A stretch of DNA of 64,000 nt, taken from contig CANQED010000002.1 in assembly GCA_947594425.1 (NCBI GenBank), positions 250,364 to 314,363 of the forward strand, given 5' to 3'. Both the position numbers and the translations under genes were made by a program. Numbering within the stretch: position 1 is the first letter of the stretch; each line of letters starts with the position of its first letter. This DNA comes from an uncultured Ruminiclostridium sp. (lineage in GTDB: Bacteria > Bacillota > Clostridia > Oscillospirales > Ruminococcaceae). Shown here one piece after another: positions 52,769-61,567 of the stretch. Below the pieces are notes generated by a model, which worked only from the letters and a program-made list of their open reading frames with translations, made no database searches and was not told where the DNA came from.

Positions 52769-52874
52769 GTCGGTTTTTTGCCTTTTGGGTAAAAATTTGT
52801 AAAAATTGTGTAAACTGACGAAATACCGCACATAAATTTATGAATTTTTTTCTTATTTTTTAGTGTGTACGTAC

Positions 52875-52903
52875 TTGATTATTTTGCGGCAATGCCGTAT
52901 AAT
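52875..52903 (+). promoter_or_regulatory. Promoter of acpP
   Basis: TTGATT (52875-52880) and TATAAT (52898-52903), spacer 17, about 50 bases upstream of acpP. It allows ACP to be made apart from the fab operon. Confidence 0.8.
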
Positions 52904-52953
52904 AGTATCGAAAGGTGCGTAAGCAATCTTGAAAGAAAACGGAGGAAAATATA

Positions 52954-53187
52954 ATGGTATTTGACAAAGTAAAATCCATAATTGTTGATCAGCTTGATGT
53001 TGACGAGGATAAGGTAACACCCACCGCTTCCATAACCGACGATCTCGGCGCGGATTCTTTGGACGTTGTTGATCTGGTAATGAGCTTTGAAGAGGAGTTC
53101 GACCTTGAGATACCCGATGAGCAGGTAGCCAAGATAAAGACGGTCGGCGACATCGTAAAGTTCATCGAGGACAACACCGACGAATGA
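52954..53187 (+). CDS. acpP: Acyl carrier protein
   Basis: 77 residues, acidic and helical. The phosphopantetheine-carrying Ser lies in [19 protein letters not shown]. It carries growing acyl chains for the Fab enzymes. AGGAGG-like GGAGGAAAATATA precedes the ATG. It has its own promoter, and a hairpin follows the gene. Confidence 0.97.
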   Translation: MVFDKVKSIIVDQLDVDEDKVTPTASITDDLGADSLDVVDLVMSFEEEFDLEIPDEQVAKIKTVGDIVKFIEDNTDE

Positions 53188-53201
53188 TCAAAGTAATGTT
53201 T

Positions 53202-53239
53202 GTCAGCCGTATTTGCGTGGCAGATACGGCTGACTGTTA
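53202..53239 (+). terminator. Hairpin after acpP
   Basis: An 11-bp perfect stem (GTCAGCCGTAT with ATACGGCTGAC) is followed by TGTTACTTTAC. It is T-rich but not a clean U run, so termination may be leaky into the SLOG gene. Confidence 0.65.
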
Positions 53240-53268
53240 CTTTACGGGGTCTAATGAAGGGAAATGAA

Positions 53269-53760
53269 TTGAAAAAAATAGCTTTTACAGGGCATCGGGT
53301 GCTAAGCGGCTCAGACTCGCTTCAGGCACGTCAGCTGCTCGACGAGGTACTTACCGAGCTTATCAAAAAGGGCGCGGTGGACTTTTACTGCGGCGGGGCT
53401 TTGGGCTGGGACACCGTCTGCGCAAATATGGTGCTTTATCAAAAGAAACGCCGCGCGCCGCAGATACGACTGCATATGGTGCTGCCCTGCCCTCCCGAGG
53501 AGCAATCCGCAAGGTGGAGCGAGGAGGACAGGCGCTTATACTATATGATACTCGAGAACTCCGACGACGTTGAGATAATAAGCGACACCTATACCGACGG
53601 CTGTATGAAAAAGCGCAACGCCAAATTGATAGAATACGCGGACTGCTGCGTATGCTATTATGACGGCCGCTCGATACGCAGCGGCACATACCAGACTGTA
53701 AATATGGCAAAAGAGAAAGGCATATCGATAATCAATATTTACGATATGGCACAAGAATAA
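53269..53760 (+). CDS. SLOG/YpsA-like (DUF1273) nucleotide-binding family protein
   Basis: About 163 residues from TTG at 53269, seven bases after AAGGG; ATG at 53254 is an alternative. The N-terminus KKIAFTGHRVL, GGALGWDTVCANMV and the C-terminal YDGRSIRSGTYQTVNMAKE match the SLOG fold of YpsA-type proteins, thought to bind nucleotide-derived ligands. YpsA affects cell division in Firmicutes. Function here is unknown. Confidence 0.8.
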   Translation: MKKIAFTGHRVLSGSDSLQARQLLDEVLTELIKKGAVDFYCGGALGWDTVCANMVLYQKKRRAPQIRLHMVLPCPPEEQSARWSEEDRRLYYMILENSDDVEIISDTYTDGCMKKRNAKLIEYADCCVCYYDGRSIRSGTYQTVNMAKEKGISIINIYDMAQE

Positions 53761-53764
53761 AATA

Positions 53765-53805
53765 TACCCCCTCGCGGCTTAAATCACCGTGAGGGGGTAA
53801 TTGTT
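53765..53805. terminator. Convergent terminator
   Basis: TACCCCCTCGCGG pairs with CCGTGAGGGGGTA with one mismatch around a 9-base loop. It separates the rightward SLOG gene from the leftward diguanylate cyclase gene. Confidence 0.75.
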
Positions 53806-53819
53806 GTATGTGTATTTTA

Positions 53820-55844
53820 TTACAGCGTGTGCTGTAGTCCCTCTATCATCGAATCCTCGGGACGGTATACGTGATAGTTGGACTTGCCGTTCTTCTTAAC
53901 AAAGTACATAGCCTCGTCAGCCGCCGCGATAAGCGTCTGGCTGGTCTTGCCGTGCTCGGGCGAGATGGCGATACCGATACTTGCCTTTACATTGATATTG
54001 CTGTTAGCAAGCTCTGAATAATAGCCGTTGTACAGCTCGTCTATCAGGTCCATAGCTATATTCTCGGCGTTGTCTATCTGCTCTTGGTCGGAAATGCACA
54101 GTACGAACTCGTCGCCGCCAAAGCGTCCCGCAAAGCCAGAGCCGCTTATCCTGCTCTTGAGCGAATCCGCCACGAACTTAATTACCTCGTCGCCGACCGA
54201 GTGGCCGTAGCGGTCATTTATAAACTTAAAGTCGTCAACGTCGACAAACAGCAGTGCCACTCTCGAATGAGCGTTGCGCTCAAGCTCGGGCGCAAGCTCG
54301 CGCTCAAAGGTGCTGCGGTTGTACAGCTGCGATAAGAAGTCGTAGCTTGCGCGCTCGGAGAGCTGGAGCTCCATCTTCTTCTCGTTGTCTATGTCTCTTA
54401 CGACGCCGATTATCCTAAGCGGCTCACCCAGACGGTCGGTGACACACATAGTCCTAATAGCGAACCATACCGCCGTGCCGCTCTTGGTCTTTATCTCGTA
54501 CTCGCCGCTGTGACCGTTGCGGTTCTTCATCATTGTATTGATATCCTTATTGAACTGCGCCGCCTGATCCTCTGTCATAAGCTTATCGAGGAACTTGCCC
54601 TCCTCAAGCCTCGAGTCCTCGGCGGTAAGGTCAAACTTCTCGAGGAAGTTTGTCGAGCAGTACATCGTCTCGGTATTAATATCCCACTCAAACAGCATAT
54701 TGTCCGATATATCCGATACCGTCTTATGCAATTCTTCTGACATACATACCTCGTCGAGCATATTATTAAACAGATCCGCTATCGAGGCAAAATCTCCGCT
54801 CGACTTAACGTCGATACGGCTGTCATATCCGCTCTCTTTTACCTCGCGGATACTCTGTATCATCTTATTTATCGGGGAAACCATAGCGTTAGCGCCAAAG
54901 TGGCCGAGTACCGCAAACAGCGCCGCCGCCGCGAGCATAACTAAGAGCGATACGAGCAGGGGTACTATTATCTGCGACAAAGCCATACCGCCGGGGTATA
55001 CGCATATCCACTTCCAGCTGCTGTTGGATACGCCTGTGATGTATCCGCTGCAGCCGAGATAGCCGCCCGCGTCATAGTCGGTAATGCCGGTATTAGCGTC
55101 GGACTTGAATACTCCGAGTATATCGCTGTTTATTTCGCCGAAATGCTTAGCTGTCGCCTCTTCGGCAGCGTCCTCAAAATTGTATACCACATCTGTGCCG
55201 TCGCTTAATGCGAGATAGCCGCTCCCTTGTCCGTAGGTGGTGGATACGAGCAAGGACTTAAGCTTAGTCATCCCTGCGGTGAGCGCGACATAGCCGACAT
55301 TCTCGCCGTTGTCGCCCAGCATACGATATGCCAAGAAGAATACGTCGTCGCCGTAGGAGGTGCCCGAGTATACCTTAGACAGGTAGGGCAATTTTGCGGA
55401 GGCGGAGATATTGGCCTTCTCGAGCTCTTCAAAGCCGTAGAAATAGTCCACGCCCGCCTTTTGCACGCCCGCATGGTCGAGCAGGACCGTGCCCTCGGTG
55501 TTCATAACGGTTATGTTCTTAACGTCATAGCCCTTGCTCATCATAGTGAAGAACAGCTTGTCGAGAAATTCTTTTTCCTCATTATTCTCGGCCTTGCCAC
55601 GCTGGGCAAAGGATATGACCTTGCTGTCGTCGGCAAGCAGCAATACGATGTCCTCATATTTGCCGAAAACTTGGTTTATCGTTTCTGACTGAGCCTTGCC
55701 GCCGGAGCGCGCATACTGCTCGATAGACCCCTTTGCAAAGCCCGACATACTGAAAATGCCTACCACCGACATTATCACCACCGGTACTATTGCAAAAAAC
55801 AGCGCCATCCAGCGTAAAACTGTCCTTATTTTTAATGATGCCAT
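53820..55844 (-). CDS. Membrane diguanylate cyclase (dCACHE-HAMP-PAS-GGDEF)
   Basis: About 674 residues from ATG at 55844 (GGAGGG upstream; an ATG five codons earlier overlaps it). There is a transmembrane helix near the N-terminus (about 10-38), an extracytoplasmic dCACHE-like sensor (about 40-290), and a second helix (LLVSLLVMLAAAALFAVLG). A HAMP-like region, a PAS domain (NMLFEWDINTETMYCSTNFLEKF) and a GGDEF domain with intact FAGRFGGDEF follow. It should make cyclic di-GMP in response to an outside ligand. An allosteric RxxD is not obvious. It has its own promoter. Confidence 0.92.
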   Translation of the reverse strand: MASLKIRTVLRWMALFFAIVPVVIMSVVGIFSMSGFAKGSIEQYARSGGKAQSETINQVFGKYEDIVLLLADDSKVISFAQRGKAENNEEKEFLDKLFFTMMSKGYDVKNITVMNTEGTVLLDHAGVQKAGVDYFYGFEELEKANISASAKLPYLSKVYSGTSYGDDVFFLAYRMLGDNGENVGYVALTAGMTKLKSLLVSTTYGQGSGYLALSDGTDVVYNFEDAAEEATAKHFGEINSDILGVFKSDANTGITDYDAGGYLGCSGYITGVSNSSWKWICVYPGGMALSQIIVPLLVSLLVMLAAAALFAVLGHFGANAMVSPINKMIQSIREVKESGYDSRIDVKSSGDFASIADLFNNMLDEVCMSEELHKTVSDISDNMLFEWDINTETMYCSTNFLEKFDLTAEDSRLEEGKFLDKLMTEDQAAQFNKDINTMMKNRNGHSGEYEIKTKSGTAVWFAIRTMCVTDRLGEPLRIIGVVRDIDNEKKMELQLSERASYDFLSQLYNRSTFERELAPELERNAHSRVALLFVDVDDFKFINDRYGHSVGDEVIKFVADSLKSRISGSGFAGRFGGDEFVLCISDQEQIDNAENIAMDLIDELYNGYYSELANSNINVKASIGIAISPEHGKTSQTLIAAADEAMYFVKKNGKSNYHVYRPEDSMIEGLQHTL

Positions 55845-55947
55845 TGATTTTCCCTCCATATATTTCGGAGTGGAATGTTACATTCCTGACCGTTTATTTA
55901 ACTGTAAAAATATTACAATCGTTTTTTAATGATACTTAAACAAGATA

Positions 55948-55976
55948 ATTATACACTAAAACTGAAAATAAATCAA
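55948..55976 (-). promoter_or_regulatory. Promoter of the diguanylate cyclase gene
   Basis: On the minus strand, TTGATT (55971-55976) and TATAAT (55948-55953), spacer 17. The rest of 55845-56200 holds no further gene. Confidence 0.75.
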
Positions 55977-56121
55977 GCGAATTTTGCAGGAAATTTCACT
56001 TAAATATAAAATAACGCTGATTTTAGGCATAATGCTCTAAAACGGCCGCCCCGCTTTGTGCATATTGCCCTTAAGGCAAAAAAGAAGTATAAGAAATGTC
56101 GCTTAAACCTTGAAAAAACCG

Positions 56122-56150
56122 TTGACAATCGCGAAAAACGGGTGTATATT
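56122..56150 (+). promoter_or_regulatory. Promoter of the cheY-cheC-cheD operon
   Basis: TTGACA (56122-56127) and TATATT (56145-56150), spacer 17, about 50 bases upstream of cheY. Confidence 0.8.
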
Positions 56151-56200
56151 TAAAATAGGTATTTTTCACCTTTTAGTGACTTTCAGAGCGAGGGGTTAGT

Positions 56201-56563
56201 ATGGACAAAAAGATCCTGATAGTTGACGACGCGGCGTTTATGCGCTCATATATCAAGAAGATACTCGGACAAAACGGCTGGGACAACGTAATAGAGGCGT
56301 CGGACGGCGAGGCCGCAAGGCTAAAGTACATCAGTGAGCGCCCCGACCTCGTGCTAATGGATATAACGATGCCGAATAAGAGCGGGATAGACTCGCTCAG
56401 GGAGATAAGGGACTTTGACCCCGACGCTAAGGTAATTATGTGCAGCGCTATGGGGCAGGAGCTTATGGTGGCGGACGCGATAAGGCTGGGCGCGCTTGAA
56501 TTTATAGTAAAACCGTTCAAGCCCGAGAGGCTTATTGAGACCGTGCGCAGAGCGCTCTCCTGA
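56201..56563 (+). CDS. cheY: CheY-like response regulator
   Basis: 120 residues, a stand-alone receiver. The acidic pair in ILIVDDAAF, phosphoacceptor Asp in PDLVLMDITMP, Thr/Ser in IMCSAMG and Lys in IVKPFKPE are all present. When phosphorylated it should bind a flagellar switch or another partner. It is followed by cheC and cheD, which act on the same signalling step. No flagellar gene is in this window. Confidence 0.94.
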   Translation: MDKKILIVDDAAFMRSYIKKILGQNGWDNVIEASDGEAARLKYISERPDLVLMDITMPNKSGIDSLREIRDFDPDAKVIMCSAMGQELMVADAIRLGALEFIVKPFKPERLIETVRRALS

Positions 56564-56585
56564 TAAAAATTATGGTGGTATCGTA

Positions 56586-57209
56586 ATGTCAATCAAGAGA
56601 TATGAACAGCTAAGCTTTGAGCAGATAGAAGTCCTGAGGGAGATAGGAAATATCGGCTCCGGGAATGCCGCTACGGCGCTCTCGTCCATGCTCGGCATTA
56701 GGGTGGGCATGCAATTGCCGCAGACCGCGCTTGCGAGCTTTGACAGGGCGATAAGCCTTATCGGCGAGCCCGAGCGCCTTACCGCGGGGATAATAATTCG
56801 GCTGTCGGGGGATATGTCGGGTATGCTGCTGCACCTGTACGAAGAGCCCTTTGCGGCGGCGGTGATAAAGAAGATGACAGGCAGGAGCGGTACAAAGCTA
56901 AACGCGCTCTCGCAAGAGGATATATCCCTGCTTTGCGAGGTGGGAAATATAATGAGCGGCAGCTACATAGCCGCGGTGGCTAATATGGTGGGGATGAAGA
57001 TAGAGCTTTCCGTACCGGGGCTTGCGGTGGATATGCTCGGCGCTATTATGAGCGTGCCCGCCGTGGAGCTTGCCGCTGTGGGCGACACAGTGCTATTGAT
57101 AAAAGAAAAATTTACTATAGATACCGTCGAGGTAAATTCTCAGCTGCTGCTGATACCCTCGGCGCAGTCGCTCGGCGTATTGCTCGAGCGGCTTGGAGCC
57201 GAGCTGTGA
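56586..57209 (+). CDS. cheC: CheC-type CheY-P phosphatase
   Basis: 207 residues from ATG at 56586. Two repeated CheC active-site motifs, each with E-x2-N, are visible: SFEQIEVLREIGNIGSGNAA and SLLCEVGNIMSGSYIAAVAN. CheC dephosphorylates CheY-P and is stimulated by CheD. It overlaps cheD by four bases, so the partners are coupled. Confidence 0.93.
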   Translation: MSIKRYEQLSFEQIEVLREIGNIGSGNAATALSSMLGIRVGMQLPQTALASFDRAISLIGEPERLTAGIIIRLSGDMSGMLLHLYEEPFAAAVIKKMTGRSGTKLNALSQEDISLLCEVGNIMSGSYIAAVANMVGMKIELSVPGLAVDMLGAIMSVPAVELAAVGDTVLLIKEKFTIDTVEVNSQLLLIPSAQSLGVLLERLGAEL

Positions 57210-57682
57210 GCCGCATTACAGTCGGTATATCCGACCGAAAGGTATGCCGCGCACCCGACGAGCTTGCGACATATGCGCTCGGAAGCTGCGTAGCGGTCTG
57301 CCTATGGGACAGTACGGCTAAAGTCGCGGGTATGGCGCATATTATGCTGCCTAACAGTGAAGAGATACCGAACGATAATAACGTCAACAAATTCGCCGAC
57401 ACCGCGATAAAGCGCCTTTATGAAGATATGCTCTTAAGCGGGGCGTCAAAGGGCGGCATTATCGCTAAGGCGGCGGGCGGAGCGAATATGCTCGGTGGGA
57501 TAGGTATCCTCAGCAATATCGGCGAAAGAAACGCCGAGGCGGTGACCGCACAGCTAAAGCGGCTCGGCATACCGCTTGTCGCCGAGGATATGGGGCTTAA
57601 TTACGGACGTACCGTGTATTTTCGCGCCGAGGACGGACAGATGACCGTCACCTCGGGGCTTAAAGGGACAAAGATAATCTAA
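57206..57682 (+). CDS. cheD: Chemoreceptor glutamine deamidase CheD
   Basis: 158 residues. The catalytic Cys-His-Thr residues lie in LGSCVAVCLWD and GMAHIMLPNSE. CheD deamidates receptor glutamines and also binds CheC. Normal length. It is directly upstream of the large repeat protein (16 bases), suggesting they share a transcript. Confidence 0.95.
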   Translation: MSRITVGISDRKVCRAPDELATYALGSCVAVCLWDSTAKVAGMAHIMLPNSEEIPNDNNVNKFADTAIKRLYEDMLLSGASKGGIIAKAAGGANMLGGIGILSNIGERNAEAVTAQLKRLGIPLVAEDMGLNYGRTVYFRAEDGQMTVTSGLKGTKII

Positions 57683-57698
57683 AGTGAGGTGAGGCGCG

Positions 57699-60392
57699 GT
57701 GCAAGCGCTTGTCGAGAAAAACAGAACGATCATAAAGCTGCTTATATTCTTTGCGGCTGCCGTTATGCTGCCGCTGGTACTGGCTGTGACGGCGGGCGCG
57801 GTAAGCGTTACTAAGTGCACCGTCTCGGGGATAACCTCCGCTGCCTACACGGGCTCCGCGATCCATCAAAAGGGAATAAAGGTAACATATAACGGCAAAA
57901 AGCTCACTCTTAACAAGGACTTTACCGTAAGCTATAAAAATAACGTCAACGCGGGCACCGCGTCGGTGATAGTAAAAGGCAAAGGCAGCTATTCGGGCAC
58001 GGTCACCAAAAAATTTACCATCGCCAAAAAATCCCTGTCCTTTGCAACTGTCTCCAAAATAGCGGACAAGTATTATACAGGAAAGGCGCTAAAGCCTCTC
58101 CCCGCCGTTAAACTGTCGGGTAAGATATTAAAGTACGGCACGGATTATACCATAACCTACAGTGCTAATACCAAGGTCGGCACCGCAAAGGCCGTTATAA
58201 AAGGCAAGGGCAACTACAGCGGCAGCAAGACCGTTACATTTAAGATAAAGGCGGTGACATTATCTAAGGCGACCGTCACCGTACCCGATATCTATTTTAC
58301 CGGAAAAGCGGTAAAGCCCGCCGTAAAGGTAAAATACGGTTCAACTGTATACAAATCGGGCACCGATTATACCGTTACATATAAAAATAACATAAATACC
58401 GGCACGGGCACCGTCACGGTAAAGGGCAAGGGCGGCCTCTCGGGCTCGAAAACCCTTAAATTTAAAATAAAGGCGCGCCCCGTATCCACAATTAAACTCT
58501 CGGTCAGCAGCCCGACCTATACGGGAAAGGCGCTTAAGGCCACGGTAAAGGCCACCTACGGCAGTATGACCTATACGCTTAATAAGCACTATACGCTGAC
58601 ATATAAGAATAATATTAAGTCGGGCACAGCCTCAGTCACCGTAAAGGGCAAGGGCGGTCTTACGGGCTCAAAGACTATCACCTTTAAGATAAAGGCCGCG
58701 TCGCTTTCCTCCGCGTCGGTCGCCGTGCCGCCCGCTACATTTACCGGAAAGGCGTTAAAGCCCGCTGTGTCCGTGACCCTCGGCAAGCTGACGCTGAAAA
58801 GCGGGACGGACTACACGGTTACTTACGCCAATAATACCAACGCGGGCGGCGCGACAGTCACCGTAAAAGGAAAGGGCAACTACACAGGCACTCTGAAAAA
58901 GGCCTTTACTATATACCCGCGCCCGCTCTCGCAGGTCAAGCTAACGGGCTCGGCTGATTTCTCCCCGCTCGGGGTGCAGGCGGAGGTTGTCGGCACATAT
59001 TCCTCTTATACGCTAAAAAGCAGCGATATCACCTATACCGTACCCAACGAGGTCGGCACGCACTCCGTCACAGTCAGCGGCAAGGGCAATTTTTCGGGCA
59101 GCAAGGATATAAGCGTTAAGGTGCTTCCCGCCGATATATCCGAGGCTCTCGCAGAGATAACCGTCGGCGAGAATAATGCCTTTGACGTGACGGTGACCTT
59201 AGGCGAGTATGTGCTCGACCCGCAGACCGACTATACGGCTCAGATAGAAGAGAACGACGGCACAGTCACCGCGCATATTACAGGCACGGGCAGCTACACG
59301 GGCGAGACAGAGCAGTCCACGCCGCTCGCCGCGCTGCTGTACAGCTTTGATATCACCGATATTGCCGACCAGACCTACACCGCAAAGGCGATAAAGCCCT
59401 CTTTTTCCGTGATACTTAACGGCGGAAAGCTTATTCCCAACGAGGATTATACCTACGAATATAAAAATAATACCGAGGTCGGCACCGCCGAGCTTATCGT
59501 CACAGGCAAGGGCGATTATGAGGGGATAATCGGCGCAAAAGAATTTAAAATAATCTCCGCCGAGATAAAAAAGGCCAAGGCCGCCTTTGAGTCCGAATAC
59601 ATATACGACGGCAAGGCGGTAAAGCCCGTACCTACCCTTACCTTTAACGGCAAGACCCTAAAGCAGAATAAGGACTTTAAGATATCCTCCTACTCGTCTA
59701 ATACCGCCCCCGGCACGGGCAAAATGGTGATAAAGGGCATAACCGACTTTACCGGCAGCGTGACGCTTTCTTTTAAGATAATAAAGAAGCCCGCCGAGAG
59801 CTCGGAGGAGGCTAAGGTAAAGCAGCGCCTCGACGATATGATGGCGGGAAAATACAACCGCAAGATAAACTCGTATATGCACAGCTATAAGCTGGGCGAC
59901 TACTTTAACACCTACCTTACCTCGCCGTGCACCTGCCACAGCTTTTGCAACAACGGGTACGAGGACGGGTGCAGCTGTCTTATCGGACGCAGCAACCTGC
60001 TGCGCGACGCATACGGCAATCCCTTCTCGGGAATACAGTGCGCGGGCTTTACCTTTGAGGTGTTCGAGTACCTGTTCGGCAGCACAAACGGCGCGGGAGA
60101 GAACACCCTCACCCGCTATGGCAGCGACTGCGGCAACTGGAACTTAAGCGCGATAAAAAAGAGCTTTTCCGAAAACTTCCGCCCCGGGGACTATCTCGCA
60201 TACACCAACGTAAAATACGGCTACGACCACTATGTGATAGTGTACGACACCGACGACACGGGGATATGGGTGTACGAGGCAAATTACGGCGGGCGCTGCA
60301 AGATAAACTTCCGCAAGATGACATACGAGGAGATATACGAGCAGCTCGACTATATCTACCACAGAACGCCGAATAATTATAAGCTGGGGTAA
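57699..60392 (+). CDS. Secreted repeat protein with papain-like C-terminal domain
   Basis: 897 residues from GTG at 57699. A signal peptide/anchor (about 14-35) is followed by nine Ig-like repeats of about 75 residues (about 37-715). The pattern is YTGKAxKPxxxVxxxxxxLxxGxDYTVTYKNNxxxGTxxVxVKGKGxYxGSxxxxFxI. Repeats 6 and 7 are degenerate. After a short linker, residues about 715-897 form a papain-like domain with likely Cys (IQCAGFTFEVF) and His (YDHYVIVYD), as in NlpC/P60 or CHAP amidases. It probably sits on the cell surface and cleaves peptidoglycan or another amide. It follows cheD in the same operon, an unusual partner. Confidence 0.85.
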   Translation: MQALVEKNRTIIKLLIFFAAAVMLPLVLAVTAGAVSVTKCTVSGITSAAYTGSAIHQKGIKVTYNGKKLTLNKDFTVSYKNNVNAGTASVIVKGKGSYSGTVTKKFTIAKKSLSFATVSKIADKYYTGKALKPLPAVKLSGKILKYGTDYTITYSANTKVGTAKAVIKGKGNYSGSKTVTFKIKAVTLSKATVTVPDIYFTGKAVKPAVKVKYGSTVYKSGTDYTVTYKNNINTGTGTVTVKGKGGLSGSKTLKFKIKARPVSTIKLSVSSPTYTGKALKATVKATYGSMTYTLNKHYTLTYKNNIKSGTASVTVKGKGGLTGSKTITFKIKAASLSSASVAVPPATFTGKALKPAVSVTLGKLTLKSGTDYTVTYANNTNAGGATVTVKGKGNYTGTLKKAFTIYPRPLSQVKLTGSADFSPLGVQAEVVGTYSSYTLKSSDITYTVPNEVGTHSVTVSGKGNFSGSKDISVKVLPADISEALAEITVGENNAFDVTVTLGEYVLDPQTDYTAQIEENDGTVTAHITGTGSYTGETEQSTPLAALLYSFDITDIADQTYTAKAIKPSFSVILNGGKLIPNEDYTYEYKNNTEVGTAELIVTGKGDYEGIIGAKEFKIISAEIKKAKAAFESEYIYDGKAVKPVPTLTFNGKTLKQNKDFKISSYSSNTAPGTGKMVIKGITDFTGSVTLSFKIIKKPAESSEEAKVKQRLDDMMAGKYNRKINSYMHSYKLGDYFNTYLTSPCTCHSFCNNGYEDGCSCLIGRSNLLRDAYGNPFSGIQCAGFTFEVFEYLFGSTNGAGENTLTRYGSDCGNWNLSAIKKSFSENFRPGDYLAYTNVKYGYDHYVIVYDTDDTGIWVYEANYGGRCKINFRKMTYEEIYEQLDYIYHRTPNNYKLG

Positions 60393-60411
60393 AAATTGAA
60401 CACATTATAAA

Positions 60412-60450
60412 ACCTCCTGTGGTTTCTATTATACCATAGGAGGTCTTTTT
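60412..60450 (+). terminator. Terminator after the repeat protein
   Basis: ACCTCCTGTGG pairs with CCATAGGAGGT (one G-U) followed by CTTTTTATC. It ends the cheY operon. Confidence 0.85.
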
Positions 60451-60521
60451 ATCACTGTTCGTTTGTTTTTTACGGCGAGGTTCAATTAACAGATAAGAAT
60501 ATTCTTCTTCCCGATTTCTCT

Positions 60522-61556
60522 CTAAAATGAAATTTTCATTTGAGAAAAGGTATTTGCCATACTGCCAACGAGGTGCCATTGCCGCCGCATATGGTTTTTC
60601 AAATCGTCTGTTAGCATTTTATAGTTATCGCAAATCAAGTCATAATTGTCAAAGTAATCGCAGATAGCACGAGCTATGCAACAGCCGCTTTCCAATCCTG
60701 CGGAGATCCCTTCTCCCATCGGATTAAGAAATCCCGCCACTTCGCCCGCAAAGAATATTCTTCCTGCACCATAATCGATATGGCAGGCAGGGCTAATATG
60801 CGGCATGATCCATCTATCTTCTTTGAGTTGTTCAACAATATATAGATTATGTTTAAGTTTCAGATATTCGACAAATCTGCTATAATAGATGGGTATTTTG
60901 CTAATGTCCTTTACCGCAACTCCGAGCACCAACATATCATCTTTAACATTAAGCCACGCATCATATTCAGATAATTCAGGCTGTAAATAGGCATAAAAAT
61001 AGTGATGATCCAAATCAATTCTGCCCCTGTTAAAGGTCTGAAAAGTCTTGATTAGTTGCGGCTTAGTCCCCAAAATCTTATGTTTAAGAGTTCCGATCCC
61101 ACCCTCGCAGTCTATGACATAACGCGCTTGTTCTGTATAAACGTCTCTCCCTTTGAGAGTGACCGTTACGCCGCTGTCGTTTTGTTCGCAAGCAATGACC
61201 GAAGTATTTTCGATAACATTTGCTCCCGCTTTTTCTGCTATTTTCAAAAGCCAATAATCAAAAGAACTGCGCCACACATTTAAGCCGTTTTGCCCAAATG
61301 TGAACTCCCGACCTCGATCATCTGTAAAAATCATACCGCGATTCTCGTAAGGACTGCAAGTAACTTCCATAGGTACGTTTGCCCCGAAATACTTTTTAAC
61401 CAAATCGAGTGTCTTTTGTATCAACATTCCCGAACACGACTTATAACGAGGAAGTTTTTGTTTCTCTGCAACAAGAACTTTCTTTCCATTTTCTGCAAGC
61501 GTTTTGGCGGCTGTACTTCCTGTCGGTCCACCGCCAATAATGATTACATCATACAT
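60522..61556 (-). CDS. Geranylgeranyl-reductase-like FAD oxidoreductase
   Basis: 344 residues. The N-terminal Rossmann motif VIIIGGGPTGSTAAKTLAENG binds FAD. A CSGMLIQK segment follows, and the second FAD motif FFAGEVAGFLNPMGEGISAG is near the C-terminus. The family reduces isoprenoid double bonds or oxidises small molecules, and the substrate is not clear. The gene is visibly AT-richer than its neighbours, with codons such as AAA, TTT and ATT in place of the window's GC-rich choices, which suggests recent transfer. It is convergent to the repeat-protein gene and follows agcS at 11 bases. Confidence 0.85.
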   Translation of the reverse strand: MYDVIIIGGGPTGSTAAKTLAENGKKVLVAEKQKLPRYKSCSGMLIQKTLDLVKKYFGANVPMEVTCSPYENRGMIFTDDRGREFTFGQNGLNVWRSSFDYWLLKIAEKAGANVIENTSVIACEQNDSGVTVTLKGRDVYTEQARYVIDCEGGIGTLKHKILGTKPQLIKTFQTFNRGRIDLDHHYFYAYLQPELSEYDAWLNVKDDMLVLGVAVKDISKIPIYYSRFVEYLKLKHNLYIVEQLKEDRWIMPHISPACHIDYGAGRIFFAGEVAGFLNPMGEGISAGLESGCCIARAICDYFDNYDLICDNYKMLTDDLKNHMRRQWHLVGSMANTFSQMKISF

Positions 61557-61567
61557 ACAAAGTTTCT

